From Nematopogon swammerdamellus (taxonomy: Eukaryota > Arthropoda > Insecta > Lepidoptera > Adelidae): DNA of 64,000 nucleotides. This document shows positions 51,182-61,852 of this stretch, piece after piece. The notes below the pieces were generated by a model. It was not told the DNA's origin and made no database searches. It saw only the letters and a program-made list of their open reading frames with translations. The translations under genes and the position numbers were made by a program. Each line of letters starts with the position of its first letter. Positions within the stretch are counted from its first letter, which is position 1. The stretch covers positions 806,001-870,000 of the forward strand of contig OX336351.1 in the NCBI GenBank assembly GCA_946902875.1, given 5' to 3'.

Positions 51182-52097
51182 GGGCACACTAAAAGTTTCC
51201 GGAATTGGCCACTTACATAAACAATATTTAAAAAGTAATTACAACATTTGAAAATGGAACTCTTTGGCTGTAGAATGCAGTTTGTTTTATCTGACTGTCA
51301 ATTGTTTATCCATTGTGGCGCCATTTTAAAAATTGCGTGTCTACATTAACATAAATTTAACCCGGGAAAATTTTCGTAGTATGATTTTCTACGATTTTAA
51401 GTGTAATTTGACAGCTCATCAGAGCCTCGCTCGGCTTCAATCTGCTTTTGGCGATGAAGCACCATGCAAGACGACTATTTATTGCTGGTTTGCAGAATTC
51501 AAGCGCGGTCGTGTCAATCTCAGTGACGAATCTCGCGATGGTCGCCCGTTCACCGCTGTGAACAACAAAAACATCGATGCTGTGCGCCGTATGATCGAAA
51601 CAGACAGGCATGTGCGCTACCATGAGATTCGGGCATCCTTAGACATAGGCATGAGTCAAATACAATCAATCCTACACAAACATTTGGGTGTGAGAAAGCT
51701 GTGCTCGCGGTGGATCCCACACAATTTGACCGAGGCTCAAAAAACGCACCGCGTCACTTGGTGCAATGCCATGCTTACCAGATTCAACAAAGGCGCTTCA
51801 AATTTGGTGTGGGACATAGCAACAGGTGACGGCACCTTGTGACTTTTTTCTGTTCCCAAAAATTAAGAACCAATTACGCGGTCAACGATTTTCATCACCA
51901 GAAGAGGCTGTCCAAGAATATGAAAAACACGTTTCTGAGGTCACCACGGAGGAGTGGCACAAAAGTTTTCAAAATTGGTTTAATCGTATGAAAAAGTGCA
52001 TTTACGCAAAGGGAGAATATTTTGAGAAACAATAAATTCATTTTTGACCTTTAATAGTATTTTATTCTTATTAATTCCGGAAACTTTTAATGTGCCC
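51182..52097 (+). mobile_element. mariner element with central deletion
   Basis: Inverted ends: GGGCACACTAAAAGTTTCCG plus GAATT on the left, and on the right TTAATTCCGGAAACTTTTAA plus TGTGCCC. TA precedes the left end (51180-51181). The matching TA on the right is not preserved. It contains a broken transposase (51333-52035). About 916 bp against roughly 1.3 kb for a complete mariner. Confidence 0.9.
51333..52035 (+). pseudogene. mariner transposase, catalytic core deleted
   Basis: The N-terminal part (51333-51842) shows the paired HTH region of mariner: a first helix set near FKCNLTAHQSLARLQSAFGD, a linker GRPFTAVNN, a second HTH with IGMSQIQSILHKHLGVRKLC. The WIPHNLT motif follows, and then the first catalytic block, reduced to ATGDG. 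The reading then jumps with a +1 shift to VTAPCDFFLFPKIKN, just after the third catalytic aspartate region, and ends EYFEKQ. The stretch between, including the second aspartate, is deleted. It cannot be catalytic. The ends might still be used by another transposase. Confidence 0.9.
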
Positions 52098-52917
52098 CCA
52101 CGTACAAGCAGAGTCCTCTTAATGGCTAATCTAGATAATATTATATCTATCTGTGATCTGTGGTGGGATCACTGTGGTGGGAGTGCGTAATTGGTGCGGG
52201 TCGAAGTCGAAAGCTCAACTTGTGCCGTTGGAAACCTTTTGTGTATTCAATAAACAGTTAGCTAATATGCTTACCAAGAAATATTATGAACACCTTAAGA
52301 GCATCGTGTACCGTTTTCAAATTTCGAATTTCCTTCATCGTATTGCTCTCGCTGTGGTCCGCGCCGCACGTGAAAAGGACAACTGCAGCTCAGAAGCAAA
52401 CTGCCTACAAAATATTTGTGAATCATCTCATCATTCAGGCGAAGTCTGTTTTTAATGTCATTATTCTTCCTCAATTTAAGTGATATATTTTTTTTTGCTA
52501 TCAACAAAAGCCTACGGATGCCCCTATGTCTTAATTTTAATTATTTTCTCTTATAGTTTTCCATATGAAAATATGAAAGTTAGGCCTAAAATTGCTATAT
52601 TTTCACATTTTTATAATCAAATAGATTTAATTTAAAATTAAATAACGAAAAAAGGACAACATAGAGACATAGATATTGATAATATCTTTTACACACAAAA
52701 ATTTTAAAATGTTTGTGCAACGTGTACGGGTTGGAAAGAGACTTCCCCTGGTGTATGAGAAAAGTGGACTTCCCGGTTCTTTTAAGAGTCCGTAATTCCT
52801 GGAGTACAGACCCGAAAATAGTGTTGTTCACCCTAACTAAATCGATTTGACCTCGCGCGATCGCAAGTGTGAGGTAGCATGGAGATGTTGGGACGATATC
52901 AGAATTCGAGCTCTGGG
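52098..52917. other. Anonymous AT-rich sequence
   Basis: Frames up to 100 codons (52153-52455) have no recognisable domain and overlap on both strands. No repeat partner within the window. Confidence 0.4.
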
Positions 52918-53262
52918 GTATTGTTTATTGTTTATTTATCATCTCTTGGCAGTACACTGCGCTCAGATTTGTCATATTAAAATTGTAACATTCTGCCAGT
53001 TCGATTATCACTGCGAAGAAGAACTGACAAGAAACTTCACTGGATTTTTTTTCAATGTGCACTTAGTCTACTTTACAAAAAAAATTGCCACGGCCTAGAC
53101 ACGCATGTGCTATCATCACCTACTATCTGTAATTACTCCTCATGGTTACTCCTTCACTCATCATCCAAAGGCTGTATATATTACAAAATTTATGACAGAT
53201 GCAGCAATTCATGATAAAGTGAAAAATTTTCAATATTAAATTATATGTAGTTATATACCCAC
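52918..53262 (-). repeat. LINE 3'-end repeat (family E), with insertion
   Basis: Inverted relative of 2905-3170: TTGTTTATTGTTTATTTATC (tail), CTGCCAGTTCGATTATCACT, GCGAAGAAGAACTGACAAGA, CAGATGCAGCAATTCATGAT. About 75 extra bases sit at 53108-53185. Confidence 0.7.
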
Positions 53263-53432
53263 CATACCAGGCCTCACGCACTCTATGTACTTGCGCGCGC
53301 TAACTACCTACCGGCCGACGGGCCGCCGGCGGTCTTTTTCAGTAGAAATTCGTCTGACGCGCGAAGTATACATAGACGCTCGCCCACGCAAGTGCGCGCA
53401 GCTGCAAAGCAATAACCACTTTACACTCGATC

Positions 53433-54260
53433 CAGGCCTTCGTCACTCGCTCAAGGTCGCGAGTTAAATGCCTACCGCTTGGCGTAGCGGCTAATCTACA
53501 ATTAACAGTGGGCTGCCGCTATCCAGCCAGACCGGGCGCGTGGCGCTTTCGAATTTAGAAAATGTCGAAATCACGTAAATATTGTGCAGTGGACGGGTGC
53601 AAAATTCAACAGACAAATGAAAACTTGTCTTTTTTTTCATTGCCGAGAGACGAAGAAAGGTAAGTGTTTTGTTTAGTAGCATTTTGATTTATTTCTAGTA
53701 ATTTATTTATTCTTAGTAGTAGGAGGTCATAAATTTTAAAATTATATCATATTGCCAATAACATTAGTTAGATGACGCCGAACAGCGTGGTGTGTATGGC
53801 CTAATTCGTATATGGATAATAAGTACATTTTAGATGATCATTGATCATTAAATTTATTGATCAAACAAAACTATCACTGGAAGGTTGCACGCAATGCACG
53901 CTTCGATGTGAGAAACTAATTTTGACGCTAACGCATGCATGAATTTGTTCGCATGAATTTGCCGTAGCTAAATATCGTATCGTTGGTAGCTAGAACGATA
54001 AAAGTTGGTAGGTATCATCTTCATTTTATTCCTCACAATAAGACAGCACAAAGACACAGCCCTTAGACGCGCTGAACGACGCGCTTGCGAGATAGAGTTA
54101 CACGACAGAAAGAGAAGCGAAATGTAGGCGGTTATCGTGGTTAGGCATGCAGCTCTGTGCGAGTCAATTTGTACTTTATCGCGTCGTCGCAGAGTAGCTA
54201 TTTCTTTGTGAGTGTTTGTACAGAGCAGCTTCTGTACGGAGTACTCTTTTCTATTCTGTG
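53433..54260 (+). mobile_element. 828-bp THAP-exon element, copy 2
   Basis: Starts CAGGCCTTCGTCACTCGCTC and ends GTACTCTTTTCTATTCTGTG, exactly as the copy at 40875-41702 and with the same length. Flanked by a different 7-bp duplication CTCGATC (53426-53432 and 54261-54267). Similarity is very high along the whole length by eye, so movement was recent. Confidence 0.87.
53562..53659 (+). pseudogene. THAP-domain first exon, copy 2
   Basis: Starts MSKSRKYCAVDGCKIQQT and continues NENLSFFSLPRDEER to the same GTAAGT donor, 98 nt, phase 2. It differs from the other copy by a few substitutions (N6K, S15I, K17Q) and has no stops. Confidence 0.75.
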
Positions 54261-54267
54261 CTCGATC

Positions 54268-55031
54268 GTTAACGTACATTTTCGCACGCAGCGATTGGCG
54301 TTGTGAAAGAGTAGGCTATTAAAGCCCGAAGGTAGGAACATTTTCTATGGAGTGATTTATCTGTTACGAAGTAACTATTAAGTAATCTGTGACCATACTG
54401 CCACATGAAGCATGCAAGTATCCACAAACGGCACCCATTCACGAGCACCACACCGGGGCCAGTCATCGGACGTATTACGGACTCTTAACGACAGCACGGA
54501 TATCAGCCAACTTATTTAGGTTAGCCGCATAGAGGCGTGAATAGGTATCTGCCAGGCCAGCATGGCATTCGCAACCCCCGCATACGACCGAATGTCCGTG
54601 GGCGTCGTTAGACACCTTATGGGTGACACGGCGCCAAATGTCGCGCTTTCAAAAAACTGATATAACACCCTCCTTTTTCGTCGGGGGTTAAAAAAAATAC
54701 TAATAGAGCTGCCTCCACGGAATCATGAACAAAAGCAAATAGGTATAACTAGTTCACACCGATTGCCTCTAGAATGTGGATTAAGGTCGCAACGACGACG
54801 CGACGACGCGACGCGACGGTACGACAATGGGACACAGTAATGGCCGCCGCGCCGACATCCACATTTAAACAAAATGAAAGCTGGAATTCGATTGGAAACG
54901 AAAACAATTACGACACCAGCCGACAATGATGGCCGGCGTATCGGATACGCCGATCTAATGGGCACTAAATACTTTAGCTAGATGCGAGCTACTCATAGAT
55001 GGAGAGAGACAACGCTAGATGAACCGCCAAA
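54268..55031. other. Anonymous sequence with family F scrap
   Basis: GATATAACACCCTCCTTTTT with CGTCGGGGGTTAAAA at 54659-54692 is a family-F terminus. A CGACGACGCGACGACGCGAC run lies near 54793. No gene recognised. Confidence 0.45.
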
Positions 55032-55478
55032 CAACGAGGTAATATGTTTTACTAGAGCTCTTACTCGGGCAACGGACGTTGCTCCGCCGAGTTGAGGCAC
55101 AATTTTACAAATTGGGGCACATGAGAAAATAGTCGATCGCGAGCGGCCGAATTCGTCGCACGCGCCACCGCCTGCGCGCATCGCGCGTGCCCGGTTGTAT
55201 TTAAATGCACATGTTCTGACATGTTGGGTTGGCCTTGGCTGGCGTTGTCACTTACCGGCCGCTAGCCTCTCTCCCGTTCGCTTTCCGCCCCGCGCGAGCC
55301 CCTTTCGCCGCCCGCTAGCCCCACTCCGGTCGCTTCCCACTCCGCGCGAGCTCCACTCTGCCGCTCGGCTCTGCGCTCCGCCTCCCTGCTACCTTACCTC
55401 ATACCTCAGCTGATGGGACGCCGTTTTTCTGTATCTTTCTGCGTAGCGATAGCTCTAGTAAAACATAATACCTCGTTG
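55032..55478. mobile_element. TIR MITE, 447 bp, 8-bp TSD (hAT/P-like)
   Basis: Left end CAACGAGGTAATATGTTTTA plus CTAGAGCT. The right end is its complement AGCTCTAGTAAAACATAATA plus CCTCGTTG. Exact 8-bp duplication CCGCCAAA (55024-55031, 55479-55486). The GC-rich interior gives proline/arginine-rich frames with no domain. Confidence 0.9.
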
Positions 55479-55774
55479 CCGCCAAAGCGTTTTGTATTGG
55501 AACAGGGCGCCGCTGAAATTCCTACCAATCAACTTAGAACTAGACGCCCTGTCCGATCTAGCTGTTTATCTCTGATCTATGTACATACCTATTGAATACA
55601 GCACAACGGTACTAAATACACCTAGACCTAGACACTCAGTAGACTGATTGGACAATGATAATAAATCCACACCTATACTAATGGCAAGGATAACTTCGGA
55701 AAACGAAGACATAACTTCGTATTTAGTTTACAAAATCCTTTGGAACAGGTGGCATTTAATTTTCATAGAAAGTA

Positions 55775-55999
55775 TATTTTTTTTATGTAATCCCGTATGG
55801 GTCGCTGAGTCTGAGGGGCCAAAGCGCATGCTCCGACCAGCCAATATCACCTCTGAGAAGGTAGGTGCCATACCGGAGACTTCCTTGGACCGGACTAGAG
55901 GAGAACACAACCGAGCCTGCTATGCGGTCATCTTACATCCAGTACGGTGGTACCAACCCAGTCGGCTACAATTTGAGCCAACCAACTAGTAGTAAGGGG
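55775..55999 (-). mobile_element. tRNA-derived SINE (family B), headless
   Basis: TTTTTTTTATGTAATCCCGT, GCGCATGCTCCGACCAGCCA, CATACCGGAGACTTCCTTGG, GTACGGTGGTACCAACCCAG. Truncated at AGTAGTAAGGGGCC. Confidence 0.84.
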
Positions 56000-56099
56000 C
56001 CGCGATTTATTTTTGCCATTAGATAAATGGGCATTTTTTCGAAGAACGATGGTACTACAAGTACCTACATATGAAAAGATAATAAAATGAAAAAGAAAA

Positions 56100-56170
56100 T
56101 AAACTTTATTGCACTCAAAACAGTGTACAAAAGGCTCTACCGGTCATACCTGGGATTGCGGGTAAGATTA
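56100..56170 (-). repeat. LINE 3'-UTR scrap
   Basis: AATAAACTTTATTGCACTCA then GTGTACAAAAGGCTCTACCG. Resembles 17695-17790. Confidence 0.5.
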
Positions 56171-56214
56171 GTACAGTAACAATAAAAAATAAAAACACTT
56201 TTCTTATTTAGAGT

Positions 56215-56425
56215 ATGTATCCGTGATTTTTTTGCTTTTTGTTTTGTTTTTATTATTTTGTTAGGATATTATCCGCTATAACAACGCATATTGTGTGAAT
56301 TTTCAACCGGCTACCTATTACGGTTCAAAAAGATACGGCCCTTTAAAAGGTAAGACGGACGGACGTACGGACGGACAGAAGGCGTAGCTGTAGGTTTCCT
56401 TACTCATACGGTACGGAACTATAAA
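56215..56425 (-). mobile_element. (GTCY)n MITE (family C), partial
   Basis: TTATTTTGTTAGGATATTAT, CAACCGGCTACCTATTACGG, GACGGACGGACGTACGGACG, ending CATACGGTACGGAACTA. A second family-C copy begins directly after it. Confidence 0.75.
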
Positions 56426-57014
56426 AAATCTGTTAAGTGCGAGTTTTACTCGCGCACGAAGGTTTCCGTATCTATCCAATATCAATAATATACGCCTATC
56501 CGCTCAGGTGGCATGGTCTTCGAATTTTAATTTCGAAGATATGTAGGACGATCGGAGAGAAGCCTCAATGAGGTCGATAGCAATTTACGGTGTGTAAATG
56601 ACAGCACCTCAATGAGGTCGTTGGCAATTTAGCGGCTATCTTTTGTTTTTCAACATGCAATGTATCAAAGCCTGTGGCGCCATCTATTATTCAATAGTGT
56701 GATTAATCTATTTTATTTTACGTTTCTTGTATGGGGGCCCCCCTTAATTTTTAACATTTTCTTATTTTTCTTATTTGTTATATCCGCCATAGTAACGCAT
56801 ATTCTGTGAAAATTTCAACGGGCTACCTATTACGGTTCAAGAGATACAGGACCACCAAGCATACATACGGGAGTGGCAACCGTCGAGCGCTATTATATGG
56901 GAAAATTAGCCGCGTCTTAGTGCTTATGCTCTTACAATATAATAGTCTGCGGGATCGAACGTCAGTGCACATGTGACTTGGGGACAAAGAACACGTATAT
57001 GTGCACTACGCAAA

Positions 57015-57094
57015 ATGGCGAGTTGTGCAGTTCGTACGTGTCGAAAGAGCTCAAGATCATCAGGAATAACAAAAGATGGCGTAACCTTTCATAG
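57015..57094 (+). pseudogene. THAP-domain first exon with intact donor
   Basis: MASCAVRTCRKSSRSSGI then TKDGVTFHR. C-x4-C and VTFHR match the start of a THAP zinc finger. It stops at CATAG|GTAAGT, 80 nt, phase 2. Upstream lies a GC-moderate stretch with TATAT at 56930-56945 that could be a promoter. The remaining THAP residues and the catalytic domain are absent. Confidence 0.75.
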
Positions 57095-57254
57095 GTAAGT
57101 CATTTGATAATACAACGCTTAAAACGTGAAAAATACAATAATTCCGCGAGTTAGGAGCACGACTGCGCGCCATACCGGGCGCGTACACATGATATGCAAA
57201 TTTGACAGACTGAAAAGAAATTTGAAATCAATTATTGTATACGGGGATGTTGTT

Positions 57255-57990
57255 TATAATAAATGCGATGTTGTTTATCATAAATGCGAAAGTATATTTG
57301 TTTGTTTATTTGTTTGCTATCATGTTGTTTATCATAAATGCGAAAGTATATTTGTTTGTTTATTTGTTTGCTTGTTTTTTTTTAAGTGAAAATTTCTTTA
57401 GCGGTGCTTGGCACTTTTTTAGGTGGGTATAAAATTTATAACTCGAAATCGCGACATCGCGTCAGCGTCATTTTTAAAATGAAACCTTAAGTCATTGCAT
57501 TAAGGGTTAAGTTAGAGTGGCACGGGATCTGCCGGCACACCCGGAGTGCAACTGTTAAGTAGGGTTCGGTAACAGGTTTATGTCTGTCCATTCTACTAAG
57601 TTCTGCAAAATGAATGTAGGGTTCCTTAACAAATGCATGTCTGTCCGTTCTACAAAATTTAACATTTATTTCAAAATGAATGTAGGGTTCCGTAACAAAT
57701 GCATGTCTGTCCGTTCTACTAAATTTTACAATTTTCAACCAAGGTCCTCCGACGGTTATTTTATAATAAAAGTAGGGTTCCGTAACACGTTTATGTCTGT
57801 CCATTCTACTAATAAGTTCTGCAAAATGAATGTAGGGTTCCGTAACAAATGCATGTCTGTCCGTTCTACAAAATTTAACATTTATTTTAAAATGAATGTA
57901 GGGTTCCGTAACAAATGCATGTCTGTCCGTTCTACTAAATTTTAAAATTTTCAACCAAGGTCCTCCGACGGTTATTTTATAATAAAAGTG
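57255..57990. repeat. Foreign repeat block inside THAP element copy 2
   Basis: First, two copies of TTGTTTATCATAAATGCGAA plus GTATATTTGTTTGTTTATTT. Then family H: TTTCTTTAGCGGTGCTTGGC, GCATTAAGGGTTAAGTTAGA, GTGCAACTGTTAAGTAGGGT and tandem GTAGGGTTCCGTAACAAATG, CATGTCTGTCCGTTCTAC units. Family H recurs inverted at 63030-63460. Copy 1 of the element lacks this block. Confidence 0.82.
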
Positions 57991-59960
57991 TCTGTGTGGG
58001 CCCTGAATACGAATCCGTTGTCAAAACTCAAAAAAAGTGGCCGCCATTTTGAACTTTTTAGTTACTGGACCGATTGCTTTCAAAATCGATATCTGGGTGT
58101 CTGTGTGGGCTCTGAATACGAATCCGTTGTCAAAATTTTACAAAAGTGGCCGCCATTTTGAACTTTTTAGTTACTGGACCGATTGCTTTCAAAATCGATA
58201 TCTGGGTGTCCGTGTGGGCTCTGAATACGAATCCGTTGTCAAAATTTAAAAACGTGGCCGCCATTTTGATCTTTTTAGTTACTGGACCGATTGCTTTCAA
58301 AATCGATATCTGGGTGTCCGTGTGGGCTCTGAATACGAATCCGTTGTCAAAATTTAAAAAAAGTGGTCGCCATTTTGAAAATTTTAGTTACTGGACCGAT
58401 TGCTTTCAAAATCGATATCTGGGTGTCTGTGTGGGCTCTGAATACGAATCCGTTGTCAAAATTTTATAAAAGTGGCCGCCATTTTGAACTTTTTAGTTAC
58501 TGGACCGATTGCTTTCAAAATCGATATCTGGGTGTCTGTGTGGGCTCTGAATACGAATCCGTTGTCAAAATTTTATAAAAGTGGCCGCCATTTTGAACTT
58601 TTTAGTTACTGGACCGATTGCTTTCAAAATCGATATCTTGGTGTCCGTGCGGGCTCTGAATACGAATCCGTTGTCAAAATTAAAAAAAAGTGACCGCCAT
58701 TTTGAACTTTTTAGTTACTGAACCGATTGCTTACAAAATCGATATCTGGGTGTCTGTGTAGGTTCTGAACACGAATCCGTTGTCAAAATTTAAAAAAGTT
58801 TCCGCCATTTTGAACTTTTTAGTTCCTGGACCGATTGCTTTCAAAATCGATATCTGGGTGTCTGTGTGGGCTCTGAATACGAATCCGTTGTCAAAATTTT
58901 ATAAAAGTGGCCGCCATTTTGAACTTTTTAGTTACTGGACCGATTGCTTTCAAAATCGATATCTGGGTGTCCGTGCGGGCTCTGAATACGAATCCGTTGT
59001 CAAAATTTAAAAAAACTGGCCGCCATTTTGAACTTTTTAGTTACTGGACCGATTGCTTTCAAAATCGATATCTGGGTGTCCATGTGGGCTCTGAATACGA
59101 ATCCGTTGTAAAAATTTAAAAAAGTGGCCGCCATTTTGAACTTTTTAGTTACTGAACCGATTGCTTTCAAAATCGACATCTGGGTGTCCGTGTGGGCTCT
59201 GAATACGAATCCGTTATCAAAATTTAAAAAAGTGGCCGCCATTTTGAACTTTTTAGTTACTATGGCGGTTATTATATTATTATTTAAAATGGCGGCCACT
59301 TTTTTTACATTTTGACAACGGATTCGTATTCAGAGCCCACACAGACACCCAGATATCGATTTTGAAAGCAATCGGTCCAGTAACTAAAAAGTTCAAAATG
59401 GCGGCCACTTTTTTTACATTTTGACAACGGATTCGTATTCAGAGTCCACACAGACACCCAGATATCGATTTTGAAAGCAATCGGTCCAGTAACTAAAAAG
59501 TTCAAAATGGCGGCCACTTTTTTTAAATTTTGACTACAGATTCGTATTCAGAGCCCACACATACACCCAGATATCGATTTTGAAAGCAATCGGTCCAGTA
59601 ACGAAAAAGTTCAAAATGGCGGCCACTTTTTTTTTTATTTTTACTACAGATTCGTATTCAGAGCCCACACATACACCCAGATATCGATTTTGAAAGCAAT
59701 CGGTACAGTAACTAAAAAGTTCAAAATGGCGGCCACTTTTTTTAAATTTTGACTACAGATTCGTATTCAGAGCCCACACATACACCCAGATATCGATTTT
59801 GAAAGCAATCGGTCCACTATCTAAAAAGTTCAAAATGGCGGCCACTTTTTTTAAATTTTTACTACAGATTCGTAATCAGAGCCCACACATACACCCAGAT
59901 ATCGATTTTGAAAGCAATCGGTCCAGTAACTAAAAAGTTCAAAATGGCGGCCACTTTTTT
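57990..59960. repeat. Palindromic tandem array of ~109-bp units, copy 2
   Basis: About twelve forward units to about 59265, a short turn (GGCGGTTATTATATTATTAT), then about six inverted units. The unit is the same as in 27225-29145. Long frames such as 58146-58469 are repeat translations. Confidence 0.95.
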
Positions 59961-60636
59961 TAAATCGCGAGATTAAAACACCATGAATATTATTAAACCG
60001 GAAAAAAATATTGTTTTAAGGAAGACTCCAATCTTTTACTCTGTTCCTCGAAGTTTAGGTAAATAAGCCCTACTTATTCCTATCACTGATTATTAGTACA
60101 ACTTTTCAAAAATATTAGAACAACAGTCTGGTTTAATTTTTCAATATTTTTTTTTTGGATTCAAACAATAATATTCGTTCAGTAAAAACTATTTGAAATA
60201 ATATTACAAATAACAATTTCAAAATTCACAAATATACCGCACCATCATCGTCCGTCAGACTGGCATTCGTAGTGATCCCGTCAAGTTGCCGTCAAGCAAG
60301 GCTTCCGATTGGTCGGACGGTCGGCTCTTACTACCAGATACCCGAGCCAAGCCAGCGATAACAAACCTGTCGCTGGCCTTGCTCGCTCTGTCTCTCTCCA
60401 TATCGCAGGGCGCGATATGGGTAACGGAGATAGACGAGTCACGTCATAAAAGATTAAATTGCGATTTCGATTTTCGTAGTAGTAGGGATTTTTGGCTAGC
60501 CGTGCTCCGATACAAACGCAGTAGCGTTGCGTCTCCCGTATGTATGCTCGGTGTACAGGACGGACGGACGGACGGACGGACCGACGGCGGAGGCTTAGTA
60601 ATAGGCTTCCGTACGGGATACGGAAACTTAAAAAGA

Positions 60637-61034
60637 CCAAATTTTTTTTATATTTAAATACATTTTTCTTTATCGCTCTTTCAGCTGGTCCACTTGCCGA
60701 AGGCAACACTTGACTGCCGCCCGCCCTCCCGTCCTCCGCTCCCCGCCCACCGCGGACGTCCGGTGCCACGCGCGCGCGTCCCCTCAGCAGCCACTCTCGC
60801 CGAGCGCTCGATGGAAAGCCTCCCCACTCGCCGCGGCGGCGCGGCGAGTGGGGAGCCAAGCGGCGACACTTGGACATCTTGAGTTTGAATACAACTTTCC
60901 GGTGGTGAGAAGTATAACCATTTTCGCATTTAAAATATTCCTGTAAGGTATTTTCATGAAATATTTTGAAACAGCGTATGCAGCATTAAGCAATATTTAA
61001 AATAATTCTTTATTCTTTATTCATCATTCTTATG
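60637..61034. other. GC-rich anonymous sequence with hairpin
   Basis: 60700-60880 is GC-rich. CTCCCCACTCGCCGC (60820-60834) and its exact complement (60841-60855) form a 15-bp stem. Overlapping frames on both strands have no domain. Confidence 0.5.
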
Positions 61035-61320
61035 GTAGCATACTACGCTTGGATATGTCGAAAATTCCGCCAGTTCTAAATTCAATCCTAAGAAGAACTG
61101 ACAAACAAACTTCGCAAGTCACAATGTTTTGTTAGTACCTTATAAGTAGGTATTATATTATAGTAACTTACTAATAATTAACACATACTACTGCTCACAA
61201 GAGCATTAATTACAGCATAAACATGAATACTGAAGAATCTGACCACACTGCCTATTAACGTTACCAACATCTGGTGTATAGTGCCATCGTCAATTTGATA
61301 CCCTTTTTTTAAATATATTG
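61035..61320 (-). repeat. Jockey-like LINE 3'-UTR copy
   Basis: Closely matches 31795-32080, the 3' end of the LINE at 31795-33195: GTCGAAAATTCCGCCAGTTC, ACAATGTTTTGTTAGTACCT, CATGAATACTGAAGAATCTG. No coding remains. Confidence 0.78.
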
Positions 61321-61569
61321 AAATATAATTTAATTACATTATTAATATTAGACAAAAGAAGAATTTATATTAAAACTAAACTATCTTTAAAAATACTTAA
61401 ATATATCAAGTCTTGAATTTGGCCAGTTTTGTTTTTAAAATGCGGTTCGATTACACCCACAAAGAAGAGCCGGCAAGAAACTTCGCAGGGTTATTTTAAC
61501 GTCTTCGATTACAATACATTGTGACTAGCTACACAATATACACATGTAATATATATGTGGGTGTAATTT

Positions 61570-61852
61570 GTACTAAGATAGTCGACATTGCTAAGAAAAT
61601 TAGCAAGCTGAAGTGGCAGTGGGCTGGGCATCTATCGCAGAACCGACAACCGTTGGGGTAGATTGGTACTCGAATGGAGGCCACGTACGAGCAAACGTAA
61701 CGTGGGACGGCCTCCGGCTAGGTGGACAGATGACCTAAAAGAGGTAGCCGGGAGCTGGGGATGAATGAGAACAGCGGAAGACCGCGTGTGGTGGCGCGCC
61801 TTGGGAGAGGCCTATGTCCAGCAGTGGACCGACACAGGCTGGCGATGATGGT
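61570..61852 (+). pseudogene. RTE-like LINE, 3' end of ORF2
   Basis: Plus-strand relative of 9722-10112: VDIAKKISKLKWQWAGHL, then after a frame slip RWGRLVLEWRPRTSKRN, RWTDDLKEVAG, WWRALGEAYVQQWTDTG. It ends GGCGATGATGGTG. Small shifts make it a pseudogene. Confidence 0.8.

Larger units (their letters stand above)
56853..60553 (+). mobile_element. P-like non-autonomous element with THAP exon and foldback array, copy 2
   Basis: Exact 8-bp duplication TACAGGAC (56845-56852 and 60554-60561). Ends: CACCAAGCATACATACGGG on the left and, inverted, CACCGAGCATACATACGGG on the right. A THAP-like first exon lies at 57015-57094. A block of foreign repeats replaces sequence at about 57255-57990, then the ~109-bp array (57990-59960), then about 590 bp identical in kind to the left part of copy 1 (including GACTGGCATTCGTAGTGATC). 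Length is 3701 bp. No transposase body. Confidence 0.9.
56427..60636 (-). mobile_element. (GTCY)n MITE (family C), host of THAP element copy 2
   Basis: Left part 56427-56852: AAAATCTGTTAAGTGCGAGT, GGCTACCTATTACGGTTCAA, GAGATACAGGAC. Right part 60554-60636: TACAGGACGGACGGACGGAC, GGCGGAGGCTTAGTAATAGG, ACGGGATACGG. Removing 56853-60553 and one TACAGGAC restores a normal MITE. Confidence 0.88.

Noticed and set aside
50650..51192. 180-residue plus-strand ORF
   Set aside because: It begins inside a MITE end, ends at the mariner terminus and has no recognisable motif.
57487..57954. 155- and 121-residue frames with FCRTDRHAFVTEPYIHF-like repeats
   Set aside because: They come from tandem units of repeat family H. 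The same frames recur at 62917-63354.
58037..59517. Series of 60-107-residue proteins reading MAAILNFLVTGPIAFKIDIW
   Set aside because: They are translations of the 109-bp tandem unit, appear in many overlapping frames and lack independent support.
60281..60877. 198-residue minus-strand ORF
   Set aside because: It runs from GC-rich sequence through a MITE (GGACGGACGG) into the end of the THAP element. Composite by chance.
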